Assembly: GCA_900556765.1 (NCBI GenBank)
Contig: USQH01000055.1
Location: 1 to 8,921, forward strand
Source of the DNA: an uncultured Oscillospiraceae bacterium
GTDB taxonomy: Bacteria; Bacillota; Clostridia; Oscillospirales; Acutalibacteraceae
Length of the DNA stretch: 8,921 nucleotides
Direction of reading: 5' to 3'
Positions 6,430 through 8,921 of the stretch are shown here, piece after piece (position 1 is the stretch's first letter; every line of letters starts with the position of its first letter). The translations under genes were made by a program, and so were the position numbers. The notes under the pieces were generated by a model. The model did not search any database and was not told the DNA's origin. It saw nothing but the letters and a program-made list of their open reading frames with translations.

Positions 6430-7207
6430 GTGAAAGATATAAAGATACTTGTAGCTACACACAAGCCGTATGATTTCCCGGAAGATACCTCGATCTATAT
6501 GCCGGTTCAGGTCGGCTGTGATGAGGTGGAGGAACGCTTCGGCTATACATGCGACAACACGGGAGATAACATTTCCTATAAGCATAGGTATTATTCCGAC
6601 CTCAGTTCTCTTTATTGGGGATGGAAAAACCTTGATTGCGAGTATATCGGTACCTGCCATTACAGGCGCTATTTCGTCAGCAAAAAAGCAAAAAATACAG
6701 CAAATCCGATATTCAAGTATATCCTTTCGCGCGAGGAACTGGAGACTTTGCTTGACAAGTGCCCGGTCATAATTGCAAAACCGCGAAAGTACTATATCGA
6801 GACTATACGCTCACATTACGACCAATCCAAAGGATTTCGATACCGCTCGCGAGGTGATTGCGGAGCTTGCACCCGATTATCTGGAGAATTTTGACCGAGT
6901 TTCAAATCGCACATGGGCGCATATATTTAACACATTCATTATGCGAAAGGATATTGCCGATGCCTTTTGCGAATGGATGTATCCGATACTGTTTGAATTG
7001 GAAAAGCGCGTTGACTTCACCGGTTACAGCGTATATGAGGCGCGCGTTTGCGGCTATATTTCGGAGTTTTTGCTTGACACATGGCTTGAAAAAAACAACG
7101 TCGAGTATCAAACGCTCAAGCTTGCCATGCTTGAAAAACCGAATTGGCTGAAAAAAGGCTTTGCTTTTCTCAAAAAGAAATTCATCAAGAGCGAACGCCC
7201 GTTTTGA
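6430..7207 (+). pseudogene. DUF4422 family putative glycosyltransferase, split by a frameshift near 6820
   Basis: Two adjacent open frames together make one DUF4422 protein, a family found in capsule and exopolysaccharide loci and thought to be glycosyltransferase-like. The first frame, from GTG 6430, gives ILVATHKPY, the conserved YSDLSSLYWGWKN, and YIGTCHYRRYF, then runs to PRKYYIETIRSHY (to about 6818). It then turns into unrelated residues and stops at 6894. From about 6824 the +1 frame continues the family pattern with NPKDFDTAREVI, then NRTWAHIFNTFIMRKDIADAF and PILFELEKRVDF, a conserved C-terminal stretch ending NWLKKGFAFLKKKF at 7207. The break is at 6817-6826 (TACGACCAAT). One extra base, or loss of two or five bases (family members often read SHYAHT there), would explain it. 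The joined protein would be about 258 residues, the usual size. Real inactivation and sequencing error are both possible. Confidence 0.8.
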
Positions 7208-7209
7208 TC

Positions 7210-7214
7210 GGAGG
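7210..7214 (+). promoter_or_regulatory. Shine-Dalgarno site that decides the GT4 gene start
   Basis: GGAGG lies 6 bases before ATG 7221, immediately after the stop of the DUF4422 gene. It selects ATG 7221 over upstream in-frame starts that lie inside the preceding gene. Confidence 0.8.
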
Positions 7215-7220
7215 CACGGT

Positions 7221-8318
7221 ATGGAACCCATAAGAGTATTGCAGGTCGTGCCGAATATGCATCGTGCAGGACTTGAAACGTTGATAATGAATATTTACCG
7301 CAATATCGACAGGGAAAAGGTACAGTTTGATTTTCTTGTCCATTACGGCGCACGGTTTGATTATGATGACGAAATTGAGTCGCTCGGCGGCACAATACAC
7401 CGCATGACGGTACGGGAGGACAACCGCTTTTTTAAGTATTTCGGCGACCTTGACCGCTTGTTTAAATCGCATTCGGAGTATAAAGTCGTCCATGGTCATA
7501 TGGAGAGTTTCGGCTTTATTTACAGCCATTTTGCAAAGAAAAACGGTGTCAAAACGATAATTGCTCATTCTCACAACGCGCTTATAGAGCCGACGCTGAA
7601 GGGGTTTGTTAAAAGCGTAATGAACAAGCCGTGGAAAAGGGTCGCGACCGATCTTTTTGCCTGCTCTGAAAAAGCGGGCAAATTTATGTTCGGAAAGCGT
7701 GATTTTCGCGTCATAAATAACGGTGTCGAAACGGCGCGCTTTGCGTTTGACGAGCATGTGAGAAACGAGTGCCGCGAGGAGCTTGGCGTGTCTGGCAAGA
7801 CTGTTATCGCTCATGTCGGTCGCTTTGATCCGCAGAAAAATCATGAGTTTTTGATAGATATTTTCGCAGAGTATCAGCGCATTGATCCTAACAGCGTTCT
7901 TCTGCTTGCCGGCGAAGGACCTTTGTTTGACAGAATAAAGAAAAAGGTCGCTGATTTAGGTCTTGATGACAAGGTCGTATTTTTAGGAGTTCGCTCCGAT
8001 CTGTGCCGACTGTATCAGGCGTTCGATATACTTATGCTGCCGTCGCTGTTTGAGGGATTGCCGGTAGTCGGCGTGGAGGCTCAGTGTGCCGGATTGCCCA
8101 TGCTCACATCCGACGAGGTGACCGCGGAACTGGAGCTTACCGACCTTGTATGCAGATATCCGCTTGAAAAATCGCCCGAAATGTGGGCGCAAAAAATTGC
8201 TGAGCTGGTCAAAACGCAGCGAACCGATCGCAGCGGCGACGTTGCCGCCGCCGGTTATGATATTAAGGAGACCGCTCAGTGGCTGCAAAACTTTTATATA
8301 GATAGGACAGAAGCATGA
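7221..8318 (+). CDS. glycosyltransferase family 4 (GT-B fold), EpsF-like
   Basis: This 365-residue GT-B enzyme would transfer a sugar from a nucleotide donor to the lipid-linked repeat unit at the inner membrane face. The N-terminal acceptor domain opens with RVLQVVPNMHRAGLETLIMN (5-24), the Gly-rich loop seen in EpsF-like enzymes, then VVHGHMES (89-96) and AHSHNA (115-120). The linker carries VINNGVE (164-170). The C-terminal donor domain has HVGRFDPQKNHEF (198-210), LLLAGEGP (227-234) and the retaining EX7E signature LFEGLPVVGVEAQ, with Glu278 and Glu286. Its length is normal and it appears intact. It overlaps the next gene by ATGA at 8315-8318. Donor and acceptor sugars cannot be predicted. 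Confidence 0.92.
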   Translation: MEPIRVLQVVPNMHRAGLETLIMNIYRNIDREKVQFDFLVHYGARFDYDDEIESLGGTIHRMTVREDNRFFKYFGDLDRLFKSHSEYKVVHGHMESFGFIYSHFAKKNGVKTIIAHSHNALIEPTLKGFVKSVMNKPWKRVATDLFACSEKAGKFMFGKRDFRVINNGVETARFAFDEHVRNECREELGVSGKTVIAHVGRFDPQKNHEFLIDIFAEYQRIDPNSVLLLAGEGPLFDRIKKKVADLGLDDKVVFLGVRSDLCRLYQAFDILMLPSLFEGLPVVGVEAQCAGLPMLTSDEVTAELELTDLVCRYPLEKSPEMWAQKIAELVKTQRTDRSGDVAAAGYDIKETAQWLQNFYIDRTEA

Positions 8319-8917
8319 AAATTCTGATTGTTCGCACATATCCGAGCGTGATGAACATTAAAAACTACAATTCGCAGGAAATAGGACTTGCCAAAGCGTT
8401 TGTCAGAGCAGGTCACACCTGTGATATCGTATATTACGCGGGAAATGCGCCTTCCCATACCGAGACGATATCTACTCCGGACGGCGAGCCGATAAAGATA
8501 TATTGGCTTCGTTCATTTTCTTTGTTCAATAACGGCTTTTTCTTCGGACTCAGAAAAATAATGCGCGGTTACGATATCATTCAGGTGTCGGAATACGACC
8601 AGATAACCAGCTGGGCTATTTACAATTTTTCGAAAAAATCGGTATATATTTATCACGGTCCGTACGATTCGGATATCAGCAAAAAGCATAATTTCAAGTG
8701 CAAGGTAGTTGACGCGTTGCTGCTTAATAAGCGTAATACCGCGCGAGTACCCGTGTTTACAAAAAGTAAGCTTGCTACGGATAGCATTAAAAAACGCGGA
8801 TTTAAGAGTGTGACTACCGTTGGAGTAGGACTCGATATTGACAGATTTGAGTCAAAAACAGATGACGAATCGGAATTTTGCCGCCGCCTTGCGGAAAAAA
8901 AGGAAAAACAGCAGTAA
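8315..8917 (+). pseudogene. GT4-like glycosyltransferase, N-terminal domain; frame lost at an A7 tract near the window end
   Basis: The frame encodes 200 residues that look like the N-terminal half of a GT-B glycosyltransferase. It has a first strand MKILIVRTYP, then EIGLAKAFVRAGHTCDIVYY (22-41), YDIIQVSEYD (86-95), a strand-turn YIYHGPYDSD (111-120), and the linker VGVGLDIDRF (169-178), which normally precedes the donor domain. Family members continue for about 170 more residues, but here TAA comes at 8915-8917, soon after the linker. At the A7 tract 8895-8901 the -1 frame reads on as GKTAVT with no stop to the window end, which suits the start of the donor-domain first strand. The intact protein may therefore continue in the -1 frame beyond the window. 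ATG 8315 overlaps the previous stop. Loss of one A, programmed slippage, or a true truncation are all possible. Confidence 0.7.
8896..8902 (+). other. A AAA AAG heptamer, possible -1 slippery site
   Basis: In the reading frame of the gene the codons are GAA AAA AAG, so bases 8896-8902 form A AAA AAG in exactly the phase required for -1 ribosomal slippage, as in E. coli dnaX and several insertion sequences. The zero frame stops 12 bases after the heptamer and the -1 frame stays open. Only 19 bases follow before the window ends, so a stimulatory hairpin cannot be judged. No clear Shine-Dalgarno-like stimulator is seen in the 15 bases upstream. Confidence 0.4.
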
Positions 8918-8921
8918 CAGT

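Noticed and set aside
6773..6830. ATG 6773 as the start of an independent small gene
   Set aside because: The first residues from this ATG are an out-of-frame reading of the conserved DUF4422 segment, and family-like sequence begins only at about 6824. It is the second half of a split gene.
7185..7844. Minus-strand open frame of 219 codons inside the GT4 gene
   Set aside because: It lies almost wholly within a GT4 gene with complete motifs, and it shows no recognisable domain or ribosome-binding site.

Overview
The window looks like a chromosomal segment, or a metagenome contig, from an anaerobic Firmicute of the class Clostridia, probably an Oscillospiraceae/Ruminococcus-type gut bacterium. 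The reasons are strong GGAGG ribosome-binding sites, GTG starts, a sigma-A type promoter, an ECF sigma factor paired with a DUF4367-like membrane protein, and a compact exopolysaccharide locus led by a small phosphoglycosyl transferase. This placement is inferred from style, not from a marker gene. All supported genes are on the + strand.

Layout. (1) Positions 1-1144 hold the 3' end of an MBL-fold hydrolase gene, overlapping by ATGA an alpha/beta hydrolase gene. (2) Positions 1165-1193 are a near-consensus promoter driving an ECF sigma factor (1229-1786) and, overlapping by ATGA, its probable single-pass membrane anti-sigma partner (from 1783). (3) The anti-sigma gene loses its frame near 2250. 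The -1 frame then reads a few more anti-sigma-like residues and runs without a stop into the N-terminus of an undecaprenyl-phosphate sugar phosphotransferase (to 2990). That gene has no recognisable start codon of its own in the expected place. (4) Positions 3013-6407 encode a nucleotide-sugar pathway: glucose-1-phosphate cytidylyltransferase (rfbF), CDP-glucose 4,6-dehydratase (rfbG), an SDR epimerase/reductase and an RmlC-like 3,5-epimerase. (5) Positions 6430-8921 are glycosyltransferases: a DUF4422 gene broken by a frameshift near 6820, an intact GT4 enzyme, and a second GT4-like gene that stops early just after an A7 tract with the sequence A AAA AAG.

How it fits together. The phosphoglycosyl transferase would load the first sugar phosphate onto the lipid carrier. 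RfbF and RfbG would make CDP-4-keto-6-deoxyglucose, which the 3,5-epimerase and the SDR enzyme would turn into a CDP-6-deoxyhexose. No RfbH (3-dehydratase) is present in the window, so a 3,6-dideoxy sugar is not indicated. The glycosyltransferases would extend the repeat unit. Polymerase, flippase and chain-length genes are not in the window.

The most unusual points are the out-of-frame merger of an anti-sigma gene with the first polysaccharide gene, and three frame disruptions in one locus, one of them exactly at a classical -1 slippery heptamer. Sequencing indels or a chimeric assembly are the main competing explanations and cannot be excluded from the sequence alone.
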